Source of the DNA: Atrina japonica
Lineage: Eukaryota; Mollusca; Bivalvia; Pterioida; Pinnidae
NCBI GenBank assembly: GCA_030159075.1
Contig: BROG01000256.1
Coordinates: forward strand, 599,001 to 663,000
Length of the DNA stretch: 64,000 bases
Reading direction: 5' to 3'
Within the stretch, counting starts at the first letter, position 1. Every line of letters starts with the position of its first letter. Below are positions 25,610 through 37,449 of the stretch, piece after piece. The notes beneath the pieces were generated by a model. It did no database searches. It was not told the origin of the DNA and saw nothing but the letters and a program-made list of their open reading frames with translations. Position numbers and translations under genes: made by a program.

Positions 25610-26730
25610 ATAAAGATGTGACATCGTGTAAATAAAACCACGCGCATGGTTTGTATAAGAAAATAGCGTAATTAACAACACGCGGAAATATACACGTTTA
25701 CAGCATTGTGTTTGTCGAATTGTTATAAAGAATATTTGAAATGCAGCACAGTTTCATGTATCCACGAAGAACTTCAGGCAACATACGCAGAGTTATAAAT
25801 TCTACTAAAGGAATGAATGTATCAGAAATAACTACATCCTTCTTAAATCCTAAAAAATACATGTTTACTGATTGAATATGACAGGTAACTGATTACAGGT
25901 GACTAGAGATGAATCATCAGTTACGTCATATATTCGAACTTTTCTATCCTCTGCCCTAAATAATTCACAAAAAAACAATAAATGACAAATTTAGCAAATG
26001 TGAACTGGGCTACTCTTATTATTACGGCGTATTTTGGTATTGATTTATGGAAAATTAATAATACCCACCATTGTGGTATTGTCTCAGGTTATTGGAATAT
26101 GTTCTCCGACATTGTTACTTTGATTGATTTTAAGAGTGAAATGTGAGATATCTAGACATCTATCTTAGACTACAATGAAGATCGTGTGTCTGACATCCAT
26201 GGGCATCCATATATTGAATTCCAGATCGATTCTTATGTTTCATTCATTTGATATTTTACATTTATACATCGTGATAATTAATCGGTAAGGTATCAATGAT
26301 AAAATGGTCTGCACTATTTTTTTTCAAATCAGTTTAATTAAATTTACCACTTTCCGTATATTTTGTATCAGAATACGATATAAATGATCCTAACATTATA
26401 TTCTTACACGCCCTAAATAGTCCTGGTAGATTTAAACATCAATCAAATTTCAAAAATCAATGCAAGTTATCAAAAGAGAAATTGATATTCGTTCTTCGCC
26501 GAATAGAAACCAGCGTAAAAAGTACAGATTTTATTCGATATCTGAAACAGATTTCTAAGTTAATTTATTTTAGCAAAATGAGAAAATTAACATTTTTGGA
26601 AATATTACATAATTTTCCTTGCTTTTTATTGACATTAGTGATCTTCTTGAGCATTTACTTCGCCATTTCTATTGTTATACATGTATTAAACTTATATATT
26701 ACATCCACTGGGGTATAGTGCATTAATGCA
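25610..26730. other. AT-rich DNA, no gene seen
   Basis: A 78-codon plus-strand frame (26482-26718) ends in a hydrophobic stretch but is unrecognised and likely chance. Confidence 0.45.
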
Positions 26731-26734
26731 TCAG

Positions 26735-27085
26735 CACCGCGTTTGATAATGTCAACGTTCCGTTTTACGGTAGGTATAACAGTCTTGTTTGCGATTACTC
26801 TGTTTCACTAAGTGAAATGTTGAGTTGCCTGTTCGATGGAGGTTGAGGAAACGTCTGTACCAATTATGACGAGGATTCCTTCCTCAGGTATTTCATTTTA
26901 ATTTGACTGTAAACTCACGGCGGGTGTGATCGGTCGACAGGGGATGCTTACTCCTCCATGGCACCTGATCCTACCTCTTGATTTCAAGAGGTCCGTGTTT
27001 GTCCATTTTCTTTTACCAGATTTGTACCTGTATCCTAGACATCCTGATGATTTATACTTTGGTATCTGAGATTTTTATATATTAT
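26735..27085 (-). repeat. Family R dispersed repeat, nearly full-length copy
   Basis: This is the reverse complement of the 22215-22556 copy along its whole length: ATACCAAAGTATAAATC, CCTCTTGAAATCAAGAGG, TAGGATCAGGTGCCATGG, AGCATCCCCTGTCGACCG, TCACACCCGCCGTGAG, TTTCACTTAGTGAAA and GGAACGTTGACATTATC. The two copies lie in opposite orientation about 4.4 kb apart. Non-coding. Confidence 0.82.
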
Positions 27086-27089
27086 AATA

Positions 27090-27565
27090 TTTAAATTAAT
27101 ATCAAAATATTAAGATATTATGAACACAAATTCCTGTACTTATCACAGACAACTTTGATCTACCATTTCTTCATATCAAGGGTACAAAACATCACAATTT
27201 AGTCAACACTTAATATATAAACTTTGGACATATCTTTTAACAAACGCCGAAACAGGGCTAAGCTGTCTATACGCTACCTCTTCGACTTGGCTTACAAGGA
27301 CCGCCACTCGCTTTGAGGAGTGTGCTTTGTGATTCCTTACGTTGTGTTATCCCCATTTTTATATACGCCAATGCTAATAGTGGTGGTGTGAGTATGTTCT
27401 CATGCCACCGTAATTTATATTCGATGATGCCTGGATTCCAAATTCACAGACATGTGAACGTAAATGTCTTCTTTCCAATAATTTCGTAAATTTTTTTGTC
27501 TATTTTTATTTCTACCATTAAATGTTTGTATTTACTAAAAACATACTGTTTATTGAATAGTACAT
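27090..27565. other. Unique-looking DNA, no gene seen
   Basis: A moderately GC-rich patch at 27245-27420 has no coding frame of note. It shares a short phrase (TGCCACCGT) with 28110-28130, which may be chance. Confidence 0.4.
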
Positions 27566-27567
27566 GG

Positions 27568-27672
27568 TCCCGCCTGGTGCATTTTCAGAGTTCCGTGTTT
27601 ACCCAATGTTCACCAGATTTTCATATTTTCTCTTGAACCTCCCGACAATTTGGTATCTGTGATATTTACTCT
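27568..27672 (-). repeat. Family R fragment
   Basis: The minus strand reads AATATCACAGATACCAAATT, then TCTGGTGAACATTGGGTAAA and CACGGAACTCTGAAAATG, the 5' third of family R. Confidence 0.7.
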
Positions 27673-27674
27673 TA

Positions 27675-28565
27675 AAACTCGCATCTCCAAGACGCCCTGG
27701 GGTGAAAAAGAGCTGCACAATCTAGGACGATTCATGAACTTTCCATTTAAACTATGTAAAGCCAGTTGGTAATGTTAAAGTGCAAACATTTAGTCATCTA
27801 AAGTGCATTAAATCGTGTTATTACGTAAACTTACTTAGTTACCAAATATAAGCTTAATCAAAAAAAAAAATATCCTACTCACAAAATTGTGAGGCACGCG
27901 CATCAATATGTCAATTTTTAAAATTTCAGTTCATTTAAACACAAATCTTGATGTTAAACATGTTATGGAATATACACTGGTCAAATGTCCAATCTTAACT
28001 CTTAATTCGAATTCCGATACTAATGTAGGATTCCTTCGAGATCCTTGCCACATCGATGTTTGCCTCTGTAAATAGATGCGTATGGATCATACTCGAGGTG
28101 TAATGTCTTCTTGCCACCGTGTTTTATCTATGTCTACGATCTGTTCTTGTTTCACCTAATCTCTTGTAAAACGACGAAAAAGGATACACGGAAATTGCTA
28201 CAAGTTGAAGTTAACTCATTTTTATTATAGAATGATCGAAATTAGTCGCAATTTCCAAGCAAAATGTGACACTTAAATGTATGTTCTTCTTTCTTCATAA
28301 AATATAAGTCAAAAAAGATTACCATTGTCTGACTACGAGGTATGTGGATTCTATTGTATGAATGTAGAAAGCAAGCTTTGATTACCCGTGATAAGCAAAG
28401 GCTTGGTTGAACACAGATGGTGCGGCGAGAAATGTCAGAAATAACCATATTTCATGACAAATGTATTTATTGGACAAGACTGTTTTCTGTGGTTAACTGA
28501 TACTTTGCTTTCCTGTAGATATTCTGGTTGTCTGGCTGTGATGCAGAAGAAAAAGGATCCGAAGC
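27675..28565. other. Unique-looking DNA, no gene seen
   Basis: No supported coding region or RNA gene. Confidence 0.45.
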
Positions 28566-28567
28566 AT

Positions 28568-28683
<116 letters not shown>

Positions 28684-28754
28684 GTAAAGTTAAAGATAAA
28701 TCTCATCGTAAGAACTATCACCAATATTTCCAATACTAATAACACACCATCACC

Positions 28755-28885
28755 GCAAAAACAACAACAACAACAACACCAACAACGACGACGACAACAA
28801 CAGCAACAGTAGCAGCAACATCAATACAACAAAGATGACGACATAATGATATTAATAATAACAACAACAACGACAATAATAATTA
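28755..28885. repeat. Imperfect CAA/CAG/GAC/AAT trinucleotide tract
   Basis: CAACAA and GACGAC units with CAG and AAT variants, ending in AATAATAATTATTA. The Gln-rich frame end is an artefact. Confidence 0.85.
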
Positions 28886-28977
28886 TTAGGGAAATTGAGA
28901 AGACACAAAAATTTCTCAGATAAAAAAGACATTACCACAATACCCAAACAGCTATTGAATATTATACAATTCAGATG

Positions 28978-29080
28978 ATATCTATAATTCCAGAGATGTG
29001 ATCAGGTGCCATGGAGGAGTACGCATTCCCCGTCAACTAGTCACACCCGCCGTGAGTCTACAGTTAAATTCTAAATTTAT
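28978..29080 (+). repeat. Family R fragment (central part)
   Basis: It shows CCAGAGATGTGATCAGGTGC, CATGGAGGAGTACGCATTCC, TCACACCCGCCGTGAG and CTACAGTTAAATTC in family order. Confidence 0.75.
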
Positions 29081-29084
29081 CCCA

Positions 29085-30125
29085 AAATGGTGAGACCCTA
29101 AAAAGATTGTAAGCAAGATCATTTCATATAAATTACAAATCCCATTTTTTTTATTTATTCAAAGTCAAAGTTTCGTCGTATATGTATATTTATTATGACT
29201 TTGAAAAAAAACCTTTCAATAAAACATTCATGCTCTTGATTTTCAGGGATTTTGGATTAAACCACACGTGAAAATGAGTGTGGAAAATCGGAATATCATG
29301 TCAAGTGAAAATATCTAAAATTAAGAAGACGAAATGAGTCATAGACGCCACGCAGAAACAATAAACATAATATAATACAACTGAATTGTCCTTTTAAATA
29401 TAACTGGTTATAAAGTGGTTAAAATTGAATAAATATAAATTCTAAAATCAAGGTGATCTGATAAACATACAAATTGGTACAGAAACTACACAAGGATAAA
29501 ATATATTAACCATGATAACTATCAGAAGTGGTCATGTCTTACGGGATATTTTTTGTACATTTCTTTCTTTTTTCACGACAAACTCATGTTTTCAGTACTA
29601 TTTATATTTACAGATATAATAAATATTGAGATTGTTACAAATTTCATCAATTTGATATTTTGTAACAGTTAAACTCGTACATGGATTACAATTCCAACAT
29701 TCATTGTTAATTCTCCCGAGACCAACGTTTTGAACGGCGACAAATTCCTGTTCTGTATTACAAGTTTTTTACGAACTGGCAAGCTTAAACCATTACTATG
29801 ATAGCTTTTCTATTAGATTATTTGTCACAATTCAATTTTATGAAATCACAAATTTCTGATCATTCAGAAATTCAGACGCTCTCATGTCAAAGAAATTGCT
29901 TAATTACCTTATAAACGAGATTACCCCATGCGCAGACGATCAATAAAACTGCAAGTATCCGACGATGCTGGACATCAATTTGATGATAAAAAATTAAGAT
30001 GACGATAAAATTATATTTTAAGCAAACATTTATTAATGACTGTGGTTTGATGGAGGAAAAAGAAGACTTAAGAAATGGAAATGATGTATCGAAAAAATTT
30101 AACGAAGTGAATGGAGACTGTTCGA
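29085..30125. other. AT-rich DNA, no gene seen
   Basis: Nothing supported. The 138-codon minus-strand frame 30303-29887 crosses a CA array and has no recognisable domain. Confidence 0.45.
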
Positions 30126-30127
30126 AA

Positions 30128-30203
30128 CACACACACACACACGCGCACATACACACATACACACACGCACACAGACGCACACACACATACACACACACAC
30201 ACG
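30128..30203. repeat. Imperfect CA array, ~76 bp
   Basis: ACAC units with GCGC, ATAC and GACGC variants. Confidence 0.95.
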
Positions 30204-30209
30204 AAAACA

Positions 30210-30930
30210 AAAATAAATACAATGTACAGATATTACTCTTGGTTGAATTTTCTACTAATTGAAAATTTAATATATATATTTTTTCTATCGAGTAACCCAT
30301 CAATAATTTTTTTTTAAAAATTAAGAAAAAGAATGAAAAATGACACTTGTATAAATTTCGCGCAGAAATCTACAAAGGATAAATATTTATAACTGCTAAA
30401 GTCAAAATTTCAAATAAAAACATTATCAACAAAATATAGGAATTGTTTAACAATCTAGACCCTGGCACGTTTTGAATACGCCAACATTGATATTTAGGAA
30501 GTGATTTAACGTGACCTCATCCAATGATATTTAATCATTTTATATAGAAAATTCTGCGAGACATTTATATCAACAGATAAAATTATAACGAAGATTTCTA
30601 AGTTTAACGCATGGATTTATGTAGAGATTTTAAAAAGAAAAAAAATGTATCAATGTTGTCACTAAGTATCTTTATACTTGATCAGCTTAGAAACGTGTTT
30701 GGTTTGATGTTCTGTGTTTTAACCACACTCGACACTTTACTGGTTATACAAACATACACATTATTACCAGGTGAACATTTATCAAATTGAAACAACAAAT
30801 ACTGAATTTCATTTTAATTTCTCGGAAAAAATGACACATATATGCCTATGTCAAATTTTCAGACCCCCCCCCCCCCCGAAAAAAAAATTGCATTTTTTCA
30901 GATTATTAAATGTACAAAGACATTCGTTTT
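30210..30930. other. AT-rich DNA with a homopolymer C run
   Basis: No gene was seen. A run of 15 C followed by G and an A-run sits at about 30865-30889, a likely source of sequencing or indel variation. Confidence 0.5.
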
Positions 30931-31250
30931 GGTTTCTTGTGGCAAAACTGCATTAATATTAACACCCATTTTTTCAGAAAAAATGCCACATACATTGCGA
31001 TGTTATTTCTGTAAACAAAATAAACTATATTTATTCAAAGACACTGGATTTAATTTCTGGTGGAAAAAATTGCATGCACATCCAATTAATGGTTTCTTGT
31101 GGCAAAACTGCATTAATATTAACACCCATTTTTTCAGAAAAAATGCCACATACATTGCGATGTTATTTCTGTAAACAAAATAAACTATATTTATTCAAAG
31201 ACACTGGATTTAATTTCTGGTGGAAAAAATTGCATGCACATCCAATTAAT
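30931..31250. repeat. Perfect 160 bp tandem duplication (two copies)
   Basis: The unit beginning GGTTTCTTGTGGCAAAACTG occurs at 30931-31090 and again, with no difference seen by eye, at 31091-31250. Neither copy is a recognisable gene or transposon. Identity suggests a very recent duplication or an assembly artefact. The 110-codon frame over it simply reads the unit twice in different frames. Confidence 0.92.
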
Positions 31251-31259
31251 GGTTGTAAC

Positions 31260-31912
31260 AACAAAAAGTGATCTGGTTATAATTTACCGTTCCATTCATA
31301 AAAAAGGAAAATGGAGCAGAAATTTGATTTTCAACATGGATGCTTTTTATCATTACAATGCATCGGGGAAATCGGCATTAGCAGGAAAAACTCGTTTACG
31401 CGGGAATTAAGTTTGTGTCTGCCTGGTTTAACAGGGCCGAAATTAGGAAGCAGAAGACCTAAACAAATTGGTAGATGAAATTGGAAAATGAATACGCATT
31501 TGTGACCCTAGCTGTGTCACTGGTTATAAATGGGATAAAACAAGATGGACCACTTATGTAATTTATACCGTCAAAATTCTGGTATCTCTGACTTTGAATG
31601 ACTGTAAATAAATGTCATTTTATAACGCTGTGACAGGTGCTTTCACAATATTTACATGTAATATACATAGTTCGGAATTTTTTTCTCAATTTTTCCTCTC
31701 CATAAACCTTAAGCAGCATGGGGCTAGATCGACGAAATTGTGTTACTAGATATACTTAGGACAAAATTGATTTGATTATTTCTACTACAAAAGTTTTGTT
31801 TGTAAAACGTCTGGATTTTGTCCATGTGAAAAGATGTCAATTAAAAAAATAAAATAAAATCCCTAAGTGAACTCAAATTTTCAGTACAGACTCACTGTTT
31901 TTGAAATTATCA
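31260..31912. other. AT-rich DNA, no gene seen
   Basis: No supported coding or RNA gene. Confidence 0.5.
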
Positions 31913-31916
31913 CCTG

Positions 31917-32009
<93 letters not shown>

Positions 32010-32080
32010 TGTATGCATGTATGTATGTATGTATGAATGTATGTATGTATGTGTGTATGTATGTATACATGTATATATAA
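31917..32080. repeat. Compound TA then GTAT microsatellite
   Basis: A pure TA array (about 31917-32005) passes into GTAT tetranucleotide units with ATGA and GTGT variants. Poly Tyr-Ile frames are artefacts. Confidence 0.96.
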
Positions 32081-32084
32081 TTTA

Positions 32085-32770
32085 TCAAGGTAATTGGAAT
32101 ATATGTAATATAATACTGTATCAAGGTGATAGGAAATGGAAACTTTTTAAAGCTTCTCCATTAACTAGCGACATCATATCACAATGGCTAAATGATGTAA
32201 TTCTGGTCTTTATTCCAAAACAATTCTGGCAAGAGAATTGAAAAAAGGAATATTACTAAAATAAGATATTTTCAAAGTGTCTGATTGTAGTAATATTTCT
32301 ACTTTCTGAATTATATATATGTGCATATATATGAATAGATTTCTAGAATTCCAGTGGATGTATATTAAAATATAGTATTTCATTTGGATTATCTGTTTTC
32401 CATGGAATCATATTTAAATATGACCTTCACTCGAAAATAATAAACTACTTAATTAACCCCTCATACGTGATTCTATTCATGTTTCTGCTTATTGTGTTGT
32501 AAAGATATGCAGTCTGGTTTTTTTCTTACAAAATAGTATAATTATGATAATTACACTATAATGCAATAATAACAATTAACGTGTTTAATTACTTATGTAG
32601 AGAATCAGGCATTGTGTTGATTGATTTCATTGAGACCTAGTTTAAAACTTACATCAGCCATTATCATTATTTCTCGTTTCAATTGCCAGTCTTTTTTTCA
32701 AATTATATCATTAAAATAAAATGTTATAAAGTATTGGTTCGTTTATGGCATTAAAAATAATGCATTATAG
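32085..32770. other. AT-rich DNA, no gene seen
   Basis: No supported gene or repeat. Confidence 0.5.
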
Positions 32771-32773
32771 AAA

Positions 32774-32775
<2 letters not shown>

Positions 32776-32857
<82 letters not shown>
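32776..32857. repeat. CT dinucleotide microsatellite, ~82 bp
   Basis: Pure CT array. Confidence 0.98.
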
Positions 32858-32861
<4 letters not shown>

Positions 32862-32864
32862 TTA

Positions 32865-33845
32865 TTATTTCAGTATTTTACATCGATATCACTTGCTCCT
32901 TATCAATCTCTTCTAAGTTTATTTCTAATTACACTACAGTGCCATGATCAGTGTGTATTCATTTTTAATTTATTAAGAATTAAAATTTAGTAAGGGACAA
33001 AAGTTTCGGAATTAAAGTCTACAAAGTAATTGTACAAATGAACAAGTGGTAACAGATCTAGTAATAATTTGAATTTTCATCTTCGTTAAACCATAATTGG
33101 TTCGAATAGCTGTCCTTAAATTAAAACCTGAATATTGATATTTATACTGTAATATATGGTAATTTTATCAAAGAGATCGACTATCTATTTCAGCACTGCT
33201 TTAATCATGTCATATTACTCATAATGTAATAAACACACACAATATTCCTGTATAGTCCTTGGATTACTACGAAACAAAATATTTCTCTCACTGATAACAA
33301 TTGTATGTATCTTCAGTGGAAACAATGTCAGCAAAAACAACAATTGTCGGCAGACAAAGATCCGAAACTAATGACAGATAAATAATTACCAAGCATCATA
33401 AATGTCATAGAAACGGATACATCTTCGTGCCATAGATGTTCAGATAGATTTCACAATTAATTAATTAACAAGCGGCGCTCGTTCTTAAAGCACTTTCGCT
33501 GTGAATTGATACAACCATATTACTTTCACATGTCATTATATATATCATGGCGTATAAAGTTCGAGCAATTTTATAGGAAACGACAAATTCATCTTGTTCA
33601 TATGTATCACAAACTGACCTTTCAAAAATAAAATGGCGCTAAAATAACGAAACAAATTAATGTCATATTATTTTGCATCACTGAACAAGTTTACAAAATC
33701 CACTGCATTTGTGAAAGTGCAAACGTCACTTATTCGATATTTGGTCCACAAAAAAAAAAGTTTTTGTGAAGATTGAGATGACAAAAAACAATAAGATGTC
33801 GTATATCTAACTATCTTTATCGACTATATAGTAAACTATCATGGC
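32865..33845. other. AT-rich DNA, no gene seen
   Basis: No supported gene or repeat. Confidence 0.5.
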
Positions 33846-33849
33846 TGAT

Positions 33850-33985
33850 TACTACTCCATGGTACCTGATTCCACCTCTGGATTTCCAGAGGTCCGTGTT
33901 TGTCCAATATTCACCAGCTTTGTATATTGTCTCCTAAACATTGTAAAGATTAATGTTTTGGTATCTGTGATTTGTAGATGGTCTT
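33850..33985 (-). repeat. Family R fragment
   Basis: The minus strand reads AATCACAGATACCAAAACAT, AAAGCTGGTGAATATTGG, ACACGGACCTCTGGAAATCC and AGAGGTGGAATCAGGTACCA. The CCTCTGGAAATCCAGAGG hairpin is perfect in this copy. Confidence 0.78.
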
Positions 33986-33989
33986 TATA

Positions 33990-35034
33990 ATAAAAACGTT
34001 GATTCACTTTAGAATTTTTTTTTATATTGCACCTACTTATATTTTAGTGTAGAAAACGTTCATTTACCATAGTAAAACTTAGACTTTCTATAGTAACTGA
34101 AGTGAAATATAGTTACTACAGTAAAATCTTTTTGATGGGGTTGATCTTTTTTCGCATATATTAAATGCAATACTTATGTGTTCATTGCCTTTCAGATTCA
34201 GTATGATTGTATTCCTGTGTACATTTCGATCACAGGACCAAGTCTAGTGATGGATAACCAATGTCAGTGTCTTTAACAGGATGTAGCCTCCAACATTCGT
34301 TCCACAGATAAAACGCCGTGACGAGTAAAGGGTTGAAGAGTATGTATTTGCCACTAACAACAATGTTAAGTTGAATTAGTTTTGAGATTCAAAACGATGA
34401 AACATGTCATAAAATGTCTGCTCAATACTCTTTTAGGGAATTTACATGTATCTTCTTGGGTAAAAATGGCTTCCGAGAAAGACAACTAAATGCGATTCAC
34501 GTGAGCTTTGGAAAAACAACAACAACATTGCATTATGATTTCAATCAATTCGTTTATAACAAAATTATGTCTTTATTTTTGTTCTACAGAATTTTTTTTC
34601 AAATACTGTTTTGTCATTTTGTAGCAGAATGCATGTAAATAGAAAATCCCTATGTAAGATATAAGTTGATTAGCACACAGTTCCAATTTTCATGGTCGAT
34701 AGATCAAATGATTTATTGATTAAGCTACAAGTAACTTTTATGACATCATATTGAAACATCCTACGAGATAAAAATTTGTATGAAATTTTTTTCTGATCCC
34801 CGTATATTATGTTCATATCTATTGTATGCAGGCAAGTGACTACATATAAAATGTTTTAAAAAACATGTAATTGAACATAGAATGATTTTAACATCCATTT
34901 CTTGGGTGATCCTGTTTTTAACGTAATTATATTATTTGTAAGTAAGAGCGTATTGTTCTGTGGCTAGGATGTTATTTCCCTTTGGATTAATTAAGTATTA
35001 AAATTCCAGAACCATTACTTACAAGTGCATGAAT

Positions 35035-35035
<1 letters not shown>
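33990..35035. other. AT-rich DNA, no gene seen
   Basis: Frame 34414-34638 (74 codons) is unrecognised. No RNA gene was seen. Confidence 0.45.

Positions 35036-35036
<1 letters not shown>

Positions 35037-35108
<72 letters not shown>
35037..35108. repeat. GA dinucleotide microsatellite, ~72 bp
   Basis: Pure GA array. Confidence 0.98.
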
Positions 35109-35109
<1 letters not shown>

Positions 35110-35114
35110 ACCAT

Positions 35115-36130
35115 TAAATAGTCATTTCATTTAACAAATTCTGTTCAGGTTTGCCTATGTATAATTTCTAAGAAAATTATCTACACCATACGATTTAGAT
35201 ATTGTGCATCCAGAAATATATTATTTAAATTGTTGATAGGTTAAACATATTATAAATATATAAATATATTATGCTAATAAATTGCTGACACTTCCTCCCA
35301 CAGTGAAAACCGCATTGGTCCACGTAATAGTATAGTTGAGAATGTTATATTACGTCAACAGTGGGCAAACTTTTAAAAACCACAATCATCAAAATAACAC
35401 AAGCGTGGAATTTAAATGTTCGTCATTCCGTCACAGCCTATTTTTACTGTCATCACTTGATCACGGATCCCATACATGGCTTAACTCAATCACCCCTAAA
35501 GACACATTTGGACTGGTCTACAATATTGATCTACAAGAGAGTCCATTGATTTCAGGGGTTGATGATTTATGCTATAAAAAGAGAACAGGCGGGCCTAATC
35601 GTAAACTGATTACCCGGTATTCAGAATCCTTGAACCACGTGTCATAAATTGATCAACCTGTGCTACACTTCTTTACCCTGTTTATGTTATATACAATATC
35701 TTACGACATATATCCAGTGGTTGTTGTGGAGAATTTGAAAAGGGTCAGATTGCATGTTACACAACAACGAATTACAATGGATGACGATCGTTCACTTCAC
35801 TGACTGACTTGGTGGTGTTTTTGTTGTTGTTATTTCTTATTGAAAAGAATACCATTTTACCAAAATCTAAGACTAAAGATTAAAGCTGAGGTTAAAGGTG
35901 ATATACAGGGTATAGTAACCAAAAAAGATTTCACAACTACTTTCCAGATGGTCAAAATGGTGAAAAGGGATTTTTTTATACCTTAGTTACACAGTTTGAT
36001 GGTCAACCGGTGTTCAAATGACCCCTGTGTCCTCCTGTGTGAGTCATAATTCTGATATTGCGGATAAAACTTATAACCCTTGTCATATATCTGAATGTTG
36101 ACCATGAAATGGTGGTCCAATTTTGTCCTT
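35115..36130. other. Unique-looking DNA, no gene supported
   Basis: A 103-codon plus frame (35336-35647) opens with a non-ATG codon and contains no recognisable domain. It could be chance or an eroded exon, and is not called. Confidence 0.4.
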
Positions 36131-36133
36131 GTC

Positions 36134-36222
36134 ATAACCCTTTCACCCCCTAATATCTAAGTGGTATGCTTTTTCAATTTTCTAGACCAGTCTATTATGG
36201 CCCGTAGGGTTGAAAGAGTTAA
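36134..36222. mobile_element. piggyBac-like MITE (family M4), ~89 bp
   Basis: The left end ATAA-CCCTTTCACCCCCTA and right end TAGGGTTGAAAGAG-TTAA are inverted copies meeting a TTAA-type target site. The middle (GTGGTATGCT, TCTAGACCAGTCTATTATGG) matches the copies at 40214-40303 and 56133-56220. CCC-starting ends at TTAA are the signature of piggyBac elements. No transposase is present, so it would need one from elsewhere. Confidence 0.72.
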
Positions 36223-36956
36223 TTCAGTTTGTTGATTGTCAAGCTGTGATCAAAACATAACATTTCTATTCCCTCTCTACATAAACAATCATATCCCTGT
36301 GTCGAAAATCAGTAATGCTATTTATACTTATTTTAGTAGTTAAATTGTGTTTGGAACATTACAATCGCTTGGTCCAATAATACTATATTCCATGAAAGTA
36401 TATCACAGCTTTATGTATATTGGTTCCGGACACCTGGTCCCATCCTGTTTGGGATTCACAATTGTTCTTCATGTTGAGACCATTTGTATATCTTATTTGC
36501 TGTGTTCTAATGAACTTAGAGTTTCGATTATCCATTGGTATTTCTTCAGTTTTACTTGTAAAAATTTATCGCAGATTTAGTTTTGATTCAATCGTTTTAT
36601 ATCTGTATTTTTTTTCAATTTATTTTGCAATAAATACCCGTCAGTGAGAGGAATATGAGAGCGTGAAGTATTTTCTGAGAGCTGTTATCGACAGGAAATA
36701 TAGTACAGAAAACATGAGATGATAGAGATTCTTAGTATGCAAAAAAGCAATTGCAGACTGCAGCTAATAGAGTTGAAGTACATGTACAATGTATGTTTAT
36801 TTAAGCCACTTGTGTGCCTTTTAAGCTGGAGATACGAATTAGACAGATCTGATCTTTTATTTATTTACGGACATGGTTTAATAGAAATCTTACTCTAGAG
36901 AATGTCAGCAAGATGAATATCTCTTGTCTCTTTTTGTCTAGGTTGCTTAGTTTGTT

Positions 36957-37140
36957 TGTATTTTTATTGCTTAGTTTTAGTTTAGATGTCCTTTTATTTG
37001 TGTATTTTTATTGCTTAGTTTTAGTTTAGATTTCCTTTTATTTGTGTATTTTTATTGCTTAGTTTTAGTTTAGATTTCCTTTTATTTGTGTATTTTTATT
37101 GCTTAGTTTTAGTTTAGATTTCCTTTTATTTGTGTATTGT
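36957..37140. repeat. 44 bp minisatellite, four copies plus partial
   Basis: Unit TGTATTTTTATTGCTTAGTT (continuing to 44 bp) starts at 36957, 37001, 37045 and 37089. Copies 2-4 look identical and copy 1 differs by one base (ATGTCC for ATTTCC). A strand-biased T/G-rich region continues to about 37445. Confidence 0.93.
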
Positions 37141-37144
37141 GATT

Positions 37145-37445
37145 GTTTACTTGTGCTTTTATTGATAATTTTCGATTGTTTGGGTTTAAGTACTGCTTTT
37201 GATTGTGTTTTTTCGATTGTTAGTTTTGTTTGGGTTTCAGGTTGTTTAAATTTAATTTAGTTTATTTTTTGTTTGTTCGTGGTTTTATTGTTTGGGTACT
37301 ATTCAGTTTAATTTTGCTATAATTTGGGTTTCGTTTAGTTTTTCTTTTATTTGTGTTTTTTTTTTCGATTGTTTGGGTTAAGTTTAGTTTTGTTTGTGTT
37401 TTGCATGTTTGTTATGGTTTATTTTATTTGTTTGTTTTTCTTACA
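37145..37445. repeat. T/G-rich low-complexity tract
   Basis: The plus strand is almost free of C over long stretches, with repeated TTTGTTTGGGTTT and TTTAGTTT words. It probably includes eroded relatives of the preceding minisatellite. Confidence 0.75.
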
Positions 37446-37449
37446 CATG

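Noticed and set aside
30771..31271. Frames of 61-110 codons across the 160 bp duplication
   Set aside because: They read the duplicated unit in two different frames and have no recognisable domain.
35336..35647. 103-codon plus-strand frame
   Set aside because: Non-ATG start, no recognisable family, and a second overlapping frame is also open.
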